This document shows, one piece after another, positions 23,401 to 32,890 of a stretch of 62,000 bases of DNA (position 1 is the first letter of the stretch; every line of letters begins with the position of its first letter). A program made the translations under genes and the position numbers. The notes under the pieces were generated by a model, which did not search any database, was not told the DNA's origin, and saw nothing but the letters and a program-made list of their open reading frames with translations. The stretch comes from Mesostigma viride (taxonomy: Eukaryota > Streptophyta > Mesostigmatophyceae > Mesostigmatales > Mesostigmataceae), in contig RPFO01000938.1 in assembly GCA_009746045.1 (NCBI GenBank), positions 334,242 to 396,241 of the forward strand, read 5' to 3'.

Positions 23401-23899
23401 GAGCAGGCCACGTGTCAAGTTTAATGCCAACTTCAAATGCCCATGTCTCGAAAACAATCCTACATGGCATCACACAAATTGCCGAGCATTGACAGGCAAT
23501 TTTGCTGCTACTGCTGCTGCTACCGCTACTGCTGGCAACTGCTGCTGCTGCTGCTGCTTTCCTTCCATGCCCTTGCCGGCGCGTTATCCCGTTTTCCCAT
23601 TTTTCCCCCTGGCACATTTTGTCGCGTGAACGCAGGGCCTCGAGAACGGCTCGTTTGTGCGGCTCAAGACAACCAACCTGCAGGGCAAGGTCAAGGTGAT
23701 GAGCGTCAAGCTGGACCTCCACTTCTGGCCGACGTGGGAGCTGCGGCGGTTGCCCGAGGTCGGGCAATGGGAGCGCGTCGCCATCACCCAGCCAGGTGCA
23801 ACCCAGGGGGGGCTCGGGGGGCTGGACGGCGGCTCTCAGGGTGCTTCCCGCCGAGCGGATGGCGCGGCCGCCATGGACATCGACGCATATGGCTCGTGA
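2423..23899 (+). CDS. DEG7: DEG7/Nma111-type serine protease, 3' part (14 exons)
   Basis: Spliced gene for an ATP-independent serine protease of the DegP/HtrA superfamily, DEG7 (plant) / Nma111 (fungal) subtype. Exons read from GT-AG boundaries: 2423-2479, 3050-3115, 4048-4155, 7308-7438, 7823-7988, 8675-9195, 12995-13177, 16057-16171, 17441-17611, 18662-19515, 20431-20910, 22210-22370, 22689-22800, 23636-23899. All phases agree except exon 6. Diagnostic segments: [10 protein letters not shown] and [19 protein letters not shown] (PDZ1), [50 protein letters not shown] (start of the degenerate second protease domain), [12 protein letters not shown] (PDZ region), [20 protein letters not shown] (last PDZ) and [10 protein letters not shown] at the end. 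The catalytic His/Asp/Ser domain is absent and should lie 5' of the window, because the left edge is intronic minisatellite. Exons 6, 10 and 11 carry long low-complexity insertions. Plant DEG7 acts in chloroplast photosystem repair and yeast Nma111 is nuclear; location here is not determinable. Confidence 0.9.
3517..3791. repeat. 57-bp minisatellite
   Basis: Four to five copies of a 57-bp unit (CATGTATACCACCAGACC ... GGGATGAATGACCAC) in the intron between DEG7 exons 2 and 3. Minus-strand open frames across it are repeat artefacts. Confidence 0.9.
4199..4330. repeat. Short degenerate tandem repeat
   Basis: Three to four degraded copies of a motif like CAAGGCGCTGGGCAATAAGG, just after exon 3 of DEG7. 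Confidence 0.6.
4396..6536 (+). mobile_element. Non-autonomous split-direct-repeat (DIRS/PAT/TOC1-type) element 1
   Basis: Arrangement A1-body-B1-A2-B2: A1 4396-4860, body 4861-5812, B1 5813-5933, A2 5933-6397, B2 6416-6536. A1 and A2 are 465 bp and nearly identical; B1 and B2 are 121 bp. B1 abuts A2 directly. This split direct repeat pattern is typical of tyrosine-recombinase retrotransposons such as Volvox Kangaroo and of Chlamydomonas TOC1. No target duplication is visible, which also fits. The roughly 950-bp body has no reverse transcriptase or recombinase frame, so the copy would depend on proteins made elsewhere. It sits in the intron between DEG7 exons 3 and 4. Orientation is assigned by convention. 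Confidence 0.8.
6537..7307. other. Remainder of DEG7 intron 3
   Basis: Contains a CT/AT microsatellite at about 6858-6888 and upstream acceptor echoes of exon 4 (see findings). No gene recognised. Confidence 0.5.
10077..10777. repeat. Inverted repeat, 155-bp arms around a 391-bp spacer
   Basis: Arm 1 10077-10231 is the near-perfect reverse complement of arm 2 10623-10777. Both arms include the start of the same small coding sequence ([17 protein letters not shown]), once on each strand. The minus-strand copy continues into a longer frame; the plus-strand copy diverges after the arm. Confidence 0.9.
10343..10762 (-). CDS. Hypothetical Cys-pair (zinc-ribbon-like) protein, 139 aa
   Basis: Open frame starting inside the right arm of the inverted repeat. 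It has a Lys/Glu-rich start, ECDRC and NCTDCW Cys pairs, a charged helical middle, and a Pro/Tyr-rich C-terminal part ending [10 protein letters not shown]. After its TAG the same frame stays open for another ~116 residues and includes another Cys pair, CGRCGG (about 10300-10330), so a longer zinc-ribbon protein may have been interrupted by one stop. No family is recognised. It lies within a DEG7 intron on the opposite strand. It could be a transposon passenger, a retrocopy or a gene fragment. Confidence 0.35.
   Translation of the reverse strand: MSPVALRHEKMKRKAEDGEEKGECDRCQLTLSDVGTASRGYDNCTDCWQFLLDDIEARERLSIDKAKEHLAQIKKMHEAGKTYQPGPRECEYINAWDPSLVFFSPDQPDPYGADFKEAASNCAYSLGMHTGGCCGPRSF
11690..11865. 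repeat. Cluster of TGACGCG / CGCGTCA motifs
   Basis: About ten occurrences of TGACGCG, CGCGTCA or one-base variants in both orientations within about 175 bp, some nested as ACGCGTCA palindromes. TGACG is the core of bZIP-type binding sites in plants, but function here is unknown. Confidence 0.6.
13731..15520 (+). mobile_element. Non-autonomous split-direct-repeat element 2
   Basis: Same architecture as the element at 4396 but diverged: A1 13731-14165, body 14166-14637, B1 14638-14766, A2 14767-15201, spacer 15202-15391, B2 15392-15520. A repeats are 435 bp and B repeats 129 bp. The two elements share the A-repeat start (TTTCTCTGAA, then GCGGGAAAGA), the B core TTCAATCAAATGCTGG and a body block around 14503-14572 matching 5566-5630 (GGCTGAGTCGCCAT, then GATGTTGCGACACGC). 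They are therefore two families of one lineage. No coding capacity is seen. Lies in the intron between DEG7 exons 7 and 8. Confidence 0.8.
15521..16056. other. DEG7 intron 7 distal part
   Basis: Non-coding sequence between split-repeat element 2 and exon 8. It contains degraded acceptor copies of exon 8, with CCAGGTGGTTGAACCTTC at about 15847. No gene. Confidence 0.5.
16547..16672. repeat. 25-bp tandem repeat
   Basis: Five copies of ATAATCAAAGTTAGTCTCAT plus TTAAT, preceded by a poly-C run at 16501. Confidence 0.85.
16766..16830 (+). repeat. 65-bp dispersed repeat, copy 1
   Basis: Matches 40452-40520 almost base for base, and matches 49491-49550 in reverse with more divergence. Shared core is GAGAATCCGGACCATGGTAG followed by CTCGAG. 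Confidence 0.85.
17000..17140. repeat. ~70-bp tandem duplication
   Basis: Two copies of a segment running from GCATGTGCCTCTCTCCCTC to CCTTCCTAGTTG in DEG7 intron 8. Confidence 0.75.
17190..17355. repeat. 28-bp minisatellite
   Basis: Six copies of GCACCTGCATGTACTTGTGT plus CTATATAC in DEG7 intron 8. Confidence 0.92.
17897..18290. repeat. 45-bp minisatellite
   Basis: Seven near-identical 45-bp copies (TGTTTGCACATGTATCCTAG ... GGCATTCCCCATG) followed by two variant units. The unit is a multiple of three, so both strands give open frames of repeated 15-residue blocks; these are not genes. Lies in DEG7 intron 9. Confidence 0.95.
19919..20300. repeat. 9-bp (ATTTGGGCG / ATTGGGGCG) tandem array
   Basis: About 40 nonamers, with ATTTGGGCN in the left part and ATTGGGGCG in the right, in DEG7 intron 10 ending about 130 bp before exon 11. 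Open frames here are artefacts of a unit divisible by three. Confidence 0.93.
20911..22209. other. DEG7 intron 11
   Basis: Contains a TA-rich stretch with repeated TACCATCGTGATACTA-like units (about 21285-21390) and a (CT)n(CG)n(C)n tract at about 21700-21752, where the alternating CG run could adopt Z-DNA. A CA-rich microsatellite lies at 21860-21970. No gene recognised. Confidence 0.6.
22815..23000. repeat. ~62-bp tandem repeat
   Basis: Three copies of a unit containing GATAGCCAACGTGGTCATTT and GTGTGCTCATATGGTGA, just downstream of the exon 13 donor. Confidence 0.85.
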
Positions 23900-24198
23900 T
23901 CATCGCCAGTGGCCATGCAGGCTCAATGTGAGAATCGAGGCCAGAGACTAGGGCCAGGGCAACATGAACGCACACCAACCCTTGGGGTTGCGTGTTGCTT
24001 AGCCGTAGGGGGCATGTGGCCCGGTGGCCTGGGGTCTCAATTTTTGCTGCCAGAAATTTTTGCTGCCAGAGATTTTTGCTGCCGGTGATTTTGTGGGCGT
24101 GGAATCGCTTTACAAAAACGAGTAAGCTTGGTGCAGCCCAGGGCAGGGTTGCTTTGCAGTCTTCATCCTTAGTTTCACAAGACGTGGAACAGGTCATG

Positions 24199-24203
24199 TG
24201 TAA
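24199..24203 (+). terminator. Candidate UGUAA poly(A) signal of DEG7
   Basis: TGTAA about 300 bp after the DEG7 stop at 23899; volvocalean green algae use UGUAA as the polyadenylation signal. A 20-bp triplet repeat (ATTTTTGCTGCC) lies in the presumed 3' UTR at 24038-24090. Confidence 0.4.
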
Positions 24204-24499
24204 TGAGATGTCAATTGCACTGCGGAGACCTGAAGGCATACTCTTGCCTGCTTGCAGCTAATCCCACTCGCACAAGTAGGTAGAATGCTTGGCGGGTACT
24301 TGCCTAAAAGTTTTTTGCCTTCCGCATGTGGTGTTCAAAAGGACTCGTGCTTTAGCTGCGTTGGAATGTAGTGCTCAGTTTTCCTCCTAGAGAATCCCAT
24401 CCGCTACGTATCAGCTGGCCTTGAGTCTTATATCGCACCCACAGGCCCACGATATAGCTGCCACGCAGGCTCTCCTACGTTGAGGGCCTGCCTGTGTCC

Positions 24500-24668
24500 T
24501 GCCTCCTTGACACTGGTACAAGAAGGATGCATGGGTGTCTCTGCCCCCTTCTTGTTGTGTAGCAACCAGGGATTGAAAGCACCATAATCTTGTATCATTG
24601 TACACCATGTGCTCCGCGACTCCCCAACGGGAGCGCGTGACTGAATTGTTTTATCAATAATGAATAGA
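24500..24668 (+). repeat. LINE-type 3' tail repeat with terminal hairpin, copy 1
   Basis: Shares GGGTGTCTCTGCCC, a downstream CAGGGAT-GAAAGC block and the hairpin CTCCCCAACGGGAG (24620-24633) with copies at 32310 and 32735. Ends in a short A/T-rich tail. Confidence 0.7.
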
Positions 24669-25024
24669 AATTAAGTTACATCATGTGGCTCCAGGCATGG
24701 CATGCAGCAGTTGCTAGTGCGTCCTCAGTTGTGGGGCGGTCTGACAGATGCCTTGGCTTCCCAAATGGATGGCATCGTGACCCGCATGTTACGTTCCGGC
24801 CATTGTTCAAGTCAATTATGCCGGTCGGCACGTGCGACCTTAATTCCTACTTGTGCACATGTCATCAGTGCGCATAGGCATGCCACGGAGTAAGCTATGC
24901 TCATCTCATTAGAAAATTAACTTACGCTAAAGTTTTTTACAAACAGACAAATATCGTGCGACGGGAAGGTTTATATCTAGGCATGCCGCTCATCAGTAGC
25001 ATGCACTATAAAGCAACATGCTGC

Positions 25025-25590
25025 GATCCATTTTTGTGTAGGATACGCTGCTCATGTTCGCAGTGAGGACTTGTATACCTCGGCATGCCATATATCACCA
25101 GCATCATTAAGCAGCGGCGCCTGCAGCTAGTAGGGCACTTAGCTCGCACCAACCAGGTAGACACATCCCGTGGCCCCCCCGCGGGACTGCGCCCAGCTCA
25201 GCCTGGCGGGCACCTCCTTACGTGGGCCGGGCCCCGGCATGCATGCTAGACGCCGCAAGGCCCGCACCTGAAGTCAAAGAACAGCTAGTAGAGGACATGG
25301 GGGGGCTAGGCCTCCCCGTGATTTGGAACAAGATGATCAATGGACAAGGCCAAGTGGGCCCGTGTCATGGAGGACAACGAACCCCCTCCCGTGGGGAAGC
25401 GCCCGCGTGTGTGCAAACGTGGGAAGCACGCTAGACAGGACCCCTAGGGTAGAGAGCTAGCTTGGAATAATAGAGTTGGCTTGATGTTGTAGATAGATTA
25501 GACCGGTAGGATTGCGTGTCCCCATCCATCCATCCATCCATCGGGGCCCGTGCTCCGTGAGGCCCAACGAGAGCACGAGTTTAATTAATT
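25025..25590 (+). mobile_element. 5'-truncated LINE 3' end
   Basis: Aligns to the C-terminal coding end of the LINE at 54.4-59.8 kb (compare 59375-59770). It has the same residues around RRLQLVGHLARTNQ, the PAGLRPAQPG linker and KEQLVEDMGGLGL. Frameshifts and small insertions break it. After the coding part come ATCC repeats, a degraded terminal hairpin (about 25550-25575) and a TTAATTAATTAG tail. Confidence 0.8.
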
Positions 25591-25814
25591 AGCAGGAATC
25601 TGACACGGAACCCCGAAAAGAAGAAGAACCCTGGAGAAATTAAGAGGAATCAGACACGGACATCCAAGGATCACGCCAGCTGCACAAGGTACAACTAACT
25701 ACATCACAAAACTACCACACGCAGCAACAGCGCTGCCGGCCCACCATTCAGGCCTGGGAGGGATCTAGATCGACCGCATGGGTCACGACAAAGTCGGCCT
25801 GGGTGCGGCGGAAT

Positions 25815-28290
25815 CAGACATCAGCCACGGTGCGAGTGAGGGCGAGTGACAGGCGCTGCCGCCAATAATACGAGGACCACGTGCGGGCAGACCACGGGGC
25901 GACCGTCTGACCCTCGAGGTCGAGGCGGTCTTCACGGCGCTGCATGGCAGCACTCGTGGAAAAACTCCGCTGTCTTGGGGCCCATGCAGCCCCGAACTCC
26001 TCAAGGACAAAGCCCTGCCCAGATGACCCGGTGGGGCCCCACATTGCCGTAGGAGGCAAACTTGTCGCGCTCAGCCACAGCGGCAGCAGCGCCGGCATCC
26101 ACAGCCGCCCGGAGGATGTGGCGACCGGAGTGAGCGGCCGAGCCACGGAGAGTCGGAGACATCCATGAGCAGGTGGCAAGTCCCTGCCCGTCGTACATAG
26201 TCAAGCACGGCAATGTCGGGGCGGTGGTTGCATGGATGAGTAGAGGGCGGCCGGCCATCCGCGTCACTCGCACTTGATGGAGTGGGGAAAGACCGACCGA
26301 ACCATCGCACACACCACCCGGAGGAGAGCAGTATGGAGATAGAGGAACCAGTTCTGGTTCAGCTGGCCACCCATGCACGCGATGTAGTGCGTCCCAGTAG
26401 TATCGAGAGCAAGCTCGCAGCTGCCGCAGGACGCACCTGCCGTGATGAGAGGTTGCGGGGCAAACAGCTGGTGGCGGAGAGCGAATCATGGCGTAAAGGG
26501 CCGGAACTAGCGTGGACAATTAAGGGCTCATGCCTGGGGAGGGCGCGCAGGAATGCGGACCCCACGCTCCGGCCTCAAGGGAAACGGAGTGAAGCCAAGC
26601 CTGCCTCTGATCGTTCAAGCTCGCATGCAGACCCATCCAGTCGGCACAGCCGGTATAGTATAGCTGCGTAGTAGGTCTTTTGTTGTTTTTCATGAACGCA
26701 GGCAGGGAAGACACTGACTAGGACTGACGACAGTGGACACGCTGGGCGTGCCCTGGCTGGGGCAGGCGACGGTGGACGGCCTGGGCGGGGCGGACGAGGT
26801 TGCAGGCCGGCTGGATCCCGAGGTAAGAATCCTGCACAGCCTGCACAAAGGGGAAGGGGGATGGGGTGACCAAGTCGGGAATGGCGCTGACGGCGCTGGG
26901 GACCAACCGGCGGATCTCCGCCTGGGCAGGCCTGAGCAACAGAGCCAAGGAAGGCGGCCGAGGGGCGAGGCGGGCGGCGCGGGTGATCGGCCCACACCCG
27001 CCCATGCGGCAGGGGAGGGTGGCCATGCGCTGATATGGAGGGAGCTGGCAGGCTAGGGCCGGGGAGGAGCACCTGCAACATAGGCGGCCTGAATGCGCTC
27101 GCCGTGGCCTTGATCCGCGGCAAGCCGCACCATGCAAGTGGGGGGGAGCGCCACGGAGCCATGCAGTGAACTGTGAACCACCCGTGGGTGCATGGGCGCA
27201 AAAACACAGGAGGAGCACTTTGGTCTGGGGGGTCCTTGAGGCGCAGCCCAAGTCTCGAGGACATATGGGTGCGCTGTTCCACGGTGGCCCGGAGCTCCTC
27301 TTCGACGTAGTCAGGGTCACCCACAGGGACGCCCAGGCACTATAGAAACCACGCGCCCGCGCCAATGCCCTCGGGATAGCCGCGGGGAAGCCAGAGCAGT
27401 CCCCCTGCGGGGCGAAAAGACTGCACACTTGGGGAGGGTGAGCTGAAGTTTGATGGCCGCCATGGCCACTTCAAGGGCAGCCAGGGCGGCAACCAGGCAG
27501 CGTCGGCCGGGTCAAGGGCATGGATATCGTCCAGATAGGCGAGGAGCACGACATCCGGGTGCGCAGCGTGGACACCTTGGTTGGAGAGCCTTGTGCAGCG
27601 GGGCAGACAGGAGTAAAAGGGGCCGAGGGGGTCACCTTGCTGGGTTCCCGTGCATGCGGGAAGCAACGTCGGCGAACGTCCCATCCCGCCATGATCGAGG
27701 AAGGAGAGTTGAGTGCATGGGTTCGCCGTAGCAGGCTGCTGTCCACGCAAGAAGGTCAGGGAACGCCTCGCCGACGGCCTCAAAGATGCTAGCCTTGGTG
27801 ACAGCATTGAACGCATTGTGGCAATCCACCTTTGAACAGCGCCACATCATTGGGTCGGATGCGTCTCTACTGAGGTAGGCCTGAACTGTGTGCACGATGA
27901 TATTCGCTGCCCCCTTTGGTGGCGACGCCGAGCTGCCAGGGCCGCGGCGGACTCCTCAGTAGCACTCCGGTTGGGGCAGAAGTAGGCGCGAAACTCGGGG
28001 GCCTTTTGGCGACAAATGACGATGGTCTTACTCACCACCTTGCGTAGGACCTCGCCGCAAGCAACATGGGACGAACGCGGCCAGCAGACGGGGCGGCGGA
28101 CGTCGTCTTTCAGGAGGGCAATGAGGCGTGCCCCAGCCACTGCCAAGGGCGCGCCGCTGGGGCCAGGTACTACCCCGCGGCCACGTCGGCGGCAGCCTCA
28201 AAGAGTGCGATCGCCCGGCCCGCCATGGCCCGCCATCACGGAGAGGTACGTGCTCGTAGCGCCAGCCCGAGGGGCCGGTGGACCGGCAGA
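25815..28290 (-). pseudogene. Decayed non-LTR-type reverse transcriptase
   Basis: On the minus strand, successive fragments in changing frames follow the order of a reverse transcriptase: GPSGWRYEHV (about 28235); RLIALLKDD, ACGEVLRKVVSK and EFRAYFCPN (28120-27960); VDCHNAFNAVTKASIF (27825-27780); QQGDPLGPFYSC and VLLAYLDDIHAL (27640-27510). Next come VGDPDYVEEEL (27325) and the typical C-terminal AAVAERDKFASYGN / EEFGAAW region (26090-25950). The YLDD box replaces the YADD of the LINE at 58.9 kb, so this is a different RT family. Many frameshifts make it non-functional. No endonuclease was recognised. Confidence 0.75.
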
Positions 28291-28296
28291 GTTCAA

Positions 28297-28391
28297 TTAT
28301 ACGTAATACGCGGTTATACGCGCGGGGTCCGTATAATGTATAATACGGTATAATACGGTATAATACGGTATAATACGCGATTATACGCGAC
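28297..28391. repeat. 10-bp GTATAATACG array with CG-rich flanks
   Basis: Four tandem GTATAATACG units, flanked on both sides by ATTATACGCG/GTTATACGCG blocks in the same orientation. Confidence 0.7.
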
Positions 28392-29880
28392 CACTGGATT
28401 TCGTCTTTTCGGGGTTGTTTCATGCATTTTGATATCATTTCAAGCAGTCCACATGTTAATTCTGACACTAAATTACACATGATACATGGTTTGCCACTGC
28501 TCAGCAATGCTTGGGAAACACGTACTGGACGTGTAAACCGGGGTTCACGAGGAGCTAGATTACCTATGCATTATACCCTAAAAAACAACGCCAAATGAAA
28601 TTGAAAGATGAAAAAAGCAAAAGAAGAAAGATGGCTGTATGCTTCCATGCAAGCAGGTCCTGGGCATCTCCATGTTTCTTGTATGATATGCACGAGGAGC
28701 ACACAAGAAGAAGGCTGACTTTGGCGAGCAAAACAAGAAATAGTGGCTAGATCTCGCCAGAAAACCACTTGTTTCGAGATGTTTTTTAGCAAGAAAAAAC
28801 ATCGCGTTATCAAGCTTATCATATTTATAAACAATGCCAAGCACTACGTCACTGCATCTTTCGATGAAGCATAAGCTAATAGCAGACAAATCTGGTCCGA
28901 AATCTGCATGTCGTAGTGGTATTCCCCAACCATCACAAGCCAATAATGCGTAGCTCTAGGCAGTAAAGCAACCAAAAGACAAGCAGAAAACCTCCATTAC
29001 TACAGGTCTACGATTATTTTACAATGATTCCACCCAACAACTTGATACAGTACGTACAATGAACACGTGAACAGGATAGCACGTATACCAGATCAAAACC
29101 GCATATAATTTACCTTTCTTGACAGAGCCAGCATGCCCACCCATGCTGATGGACGTAGCTGCGAGCCTTTCCTGGCCGTCGTCGCTTATAAATCATGTAA
29201 GGAATAACGTGAAACATCTATCCGCGTTCAAATGTAGGGGTATTTCCCGCCTATCAACAGTTAGCACATGCACGGTCGCCACCTGGTTGCTGAAACGAGG
29301 TTGCCGGCATTGAGCGAAAGGTCGAGACATATCTGCGCACATCCAAACGTTGCCTGGCCAAGGATATAAGCTTTTCAAGACCTAAGGATCATGCCTACAA
29401 AATTTCAGTTGAAAATGTAAAGCTAGCGGCCATGCTCTCACCAGTCAGTTTTCTGTATGACTTCAATATTCGGTGCATGGCTGCCCGAGATCGAGGCAAG
29501 GACAGAGACCTAAACAGCATGGAGCCAACTTGCCATGCTACAGTGTAGCTTGCTTGTAAGATCCTTGTGTCTCACGGTCGCCAAATGCCAACCAGTGGAT
29601 GGTTTCCGTAGTGTTTCTAAGTTCCCTTGCTTTGATCCCGCCTTGGTTTTTCGAGCGCTCTCTCCACAGCATCATGGGCACCGGGGTGCATCACTGTGCA
29701 GGTATAACTTCAATATACAGCCATGCAATACCATAGGTAGGCTGAAACATCATTATTATTATTTATCACGTAGACTGCGTCACGTGGGTACCAATAAAGG
29801 AACCTTCAACCCCCGTACACGATCTGCCATTACAATAGAGAACAGCGAGCAGAACGTGAGGATGATATCCCCCTCTAGAT
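28392..29880. other. Unassigned AT-richer region
   Basis: No recognised gene or element. A minus-strand frame at 28578-28943 has no family features. Confidence 0.4.
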
Positions 29881-30310
29881 ATAGTGACTTGGTACGCGCT
29901 CAACACGGCAACACCCCGCCATGTCCACTGCAGATAGGCGTCTAGCTGCTGGCAGCGGTCTGCCAGACCGGCCTGTCTGCAGTGGACATGACGGGGTGTT
30001 GCCGCGTTGAGCCCTGAGCTACGTCATGTCACCGTACCTGTGCTGTTCATTATTGTCGTGGATTATGTTGTGCGCTGCGAGCCGACGCAGGAGCTGGAGC
30101 AGTGAACTCGACGGCGCCGGTAACCGGCCGGCCAAGATGCTTCGTAGTGTGCTCAATATTCCATTTAGCATGCACTTTTGAGCCCGGCATCAGGATTTGT
30201 ATGCTAATTTACCATAATATGCTGCCCATATTATTATTAGGCACTGTGCCTGGGCCTAGCCGGGCACCTGCATGGCACGGACAGATCAGGAGTAGACACG
30301 ATGGATAATA
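29881..30310 (+). mobile_element. Mosaic of LINE reverse transcriptase fragments
   Basis: Short blocks match the LINE at 54-60 kb out of continuity. NTPPCPLQIGV (about 29910-29945) corresponds to its TTPPCPLQKGV. TGTTCATTATTGT (about 30042) matches YLFIIVVE. GACGCAGGAGCTGGAGCA (30085) matches the fragment at 53640. CCTAGCCGGGCACCTG (about 30254) matches its 3' end. Contains a large hairpin (29898-30012). Confidence 0.7.
29898..30012. repeat. 37-bp inverted repeat (hairpin)
   Basis: Arms 29898-29934 and 29976-30012 are complementary at 35 of 37 positions around a 41-bp loop that itself contains GGTCTGCCAGACC. The left arm is LINE coding sequence; the right arm is an inverted copy of it. Confidence 0.85.
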
Positions 30311-31440
30311 GGTCAGCAGGCACCAACTGAGCCCGCCCAATTAACCTGGTGTTCTCACATGGCGTGCCCCGGGACCAAGGAGTGCGGCCGGCCCGGCGCC
30401 ACCCGTGGACTTTCCGGGATAGACTAGGCATGGATATGTCTTCAGTACCCACGTCGCAATGGGCTCACGCCAGCCTTCAGCCCCCTGGCATGTCTGTAAC
30501 TGGAGGCAGATGGTTCGCATGCATGCAAGGCCAGATCGGTGACAGGAAGTAATGGAGACCACCCCCATGCAAGCCAGTGGGCGCTCTGCGTGTGACCACG
30601 TTTGGCATTCACCGGCAGTGATTCGGGCCATGCATGGTGCCGCCCACAACCCTGTGACTAGGTCTTACTAAGATATAGATAGCTAGTATAGCTCCATGTG
30701 GACATAGCCGGCATCCCATCGATCCCATCCCACTTGACTGTACACTGAGGACTTTATGCTCAAGTAACGCTGTCACGTGTTTATCAAAGTTGTTGGTGTT
30801 GGGGGATATAATAATCACCCTCGCCCTCTACCCGTCCTACCTGCCCTACTGTATACCCCTGCGTTGTGTGTGTGAACGAACTGCGTGTGGTGGTATTAAG
30901 AATCCACGACAACACCCGTGTCCGGCCGGCTAATAACATTAAATATTTTAGTATGTATGACTATATATGGTTGGGGTATGTGATGCAGAGCGATATGTTA
31001 TTTGTAACTAAATCTTGTAATTATTTTTCTACTAATGAAAGTAGCATAGTTGGTACTTGCTCTGTGGCTTGCCCAAGTCATGCGCATGACACGCACTCCA
31101 GTACTTACTGTACTGACGCACTGAAGTACTTACTGTACACTGTCGATGGGAAAGAGTGAGGGCGCCCTAGCTAGGCTGCGCTAATTCTGTCACTGCCCTT
31201 ATTGGGCAGGCCACATGTAACACTCGCTAGCTCCGCATCCTGGGCTGAAGTATAATAATGCGTGCTATAGTTGAAAGGTAGGCTCAACTTAGCTATCCTA
31301 CATTCCCATTCCCATCAGTGCCCCCACTATCTACACAACTATATAGCTTGAATGCTCTATCCTGGGGAAGCCCAGGTGGGCTTCCACAGTTTGACGCATG
31401 AAGGTCATCCCCGCCCCGCCCCGCCAGACTACACTAGCTT
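30311..31440. other. Unassigned intergenic region
   Basis: No recognised gene, RNA or element. Confidence 0.35.
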
Positions 31441-31990
31441 GGGGCTTCTCCTCGGGACTAGATGGAGTTGGGCCGCTTGATCGCGGCCGGCCGGCGCTGC
31501 TGCTGCTGCGGGACGGGCGTCAGGTCGTCATGAAGCGGCCAGGGCGTGCTCGCCAGCTTCTTGCGGCGAGAGAGGAACCGCGAACTCGGGCTGCGATGTC
31601 GATCGCTGAAGGTGAGGACCACCCAGTGGGGGGGGACAGCTTTGTCCTGTGGATGGGGAAGGCAGGAGGCACCCTGCACTGTCACACCTAGTTGCAGCTC
31701 TTCATGCGAGCTAGCCAAAAGCTGGTTCGTGAGCTCGTCGAGACGAGATTCTGGGTTCTCCCCCTGCCGGCCCTGCCCGATGTCGAAGCGCCTGAGGATG
31801 ACCCGGCGCAGCAGCGGCGGTCGTGGTCAGCGGCCTCGCGGAGCTTTGACTTCGAAGCTTGGTGGTGATGGCGGTACTGGTGGTAGATCGAGGTTGCCTG
31901 CCGCTCTTGAGCAGGTCGATCAGCCGGCCCATAACTCAGCGGGCACGCGAGTCGAGCCCTGGGTCACCGCTGGCTCTACGCGGTCGGCAG
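31440..31990 (-). mobile_element. LINE ORF1 remnant
   Basis: Minus-strand frame with FLSRRKKLASTP and HDDLTPVPQQQQRR (about 31600-31490) matches the ORF1 C-terminal domain at 60.6 kb and 53.8 kb. The rest is decayed and no 3' tail was identified. Confidence 0.6.
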
Positions 31991-32309
31991 GTAGGGCGGC
32001 GATGGTGGCTGTTCGCTCGGAGATCTATGGGACCTGCGTGGCCAGGGTGTCGACCTAGCTTGGCGGCACCTGCCTCCAGCTTCACGGTGTGCAGCTGATC
32101 GCAACTCGGCCTTCCAAATTAGTTAGTTCAGCCTAGTATGCACCCGCATGTCTACCCGCACACGTCAGTATACAGTTAATTCATTGTGCCAGACATGCAA
32201 TGCCCCGGCCATGTCACCCACACACATTGATCAGAATTAGTGCACCCACAGTTATGCCAGACTCTCCTCGTGAGTAGTTTAATTAGATTGCATGCAGCTG
32301 TGGCTTGCC

Positions 32310-32470
32310 TAGCTAGCTCCGGGCATGAGGGAAGACGGGTGTCTCTGCCCGGCCCCTTCCCAGTGTGCGCAAACAAACAGGGATGGAAAGCGCTTAAACT
32401 TATACATTATTGTGCTCCGTGACTCCCCAACGGGAGCGCATGTTTAATTAACTGATAATGAATTAATTGT
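32310..32470 (+). repeat. LINE-type 3' tail repeat with terminal hairpin, copy 2
   Basis: GGGTGTCTCTGCCC, a GGGATGGAAAGC block, hairpin CTCCCCAACGGGAG (32423-32436), then a TTAATTAA-rich tail. Confidence 0.75.
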
Positions 32471-32734
32471 CGCCCAGGGTTTGCACATGGGTGACCCCTG
32501 CGGGGTATGCCCCTAAAACCCCTCTGGCTCCGGGAGAGGCCTTCATACTCTCCCAATTAAACCGGCGCCTCTCCATTAATGCCAATTACCCCTATCAATT
32601 GATCTCTGGCCACCGTGGACCACGTATGGGGCAGCCCGGACTACTGCATTCGCTATGCTTTTGCTATGCCGAAGCTTTAATGCACCCACAGCCCTGGCTG
32701 GAGATGCCGGATCGTTTCGACGGGTCCGATTGTG

Positions 32735-32890
32735 CACTCTGTGGCATGCCCGTGGCATGAGGAATTAAGGGGGGCCTCTGCCCCCTTCTCGCTGTGCATG
32801 CACACTCAGGTCCGATAAAAAGCACTCTGGTGCTCGAGCCGTGACTCCCCAACGGGAGCACGTGTATCATTAACTATTAATTAAGTTTAG
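32735..32890 (+). repeat. LINE-type 3' tail repeat with terminal hairpin, copy 3
   Basis: Same order of blocks, hairpin CTCCCCAACGGGAG at 32845-32858, tail ATTAACTATTAATTAAG. Confidence 0.75.

Noticed and set aside
28578-28943. Minus-strand 121-residue frame
   Set aside because: No recognisable family, AT-rich, no splice or start context; left unannotated.
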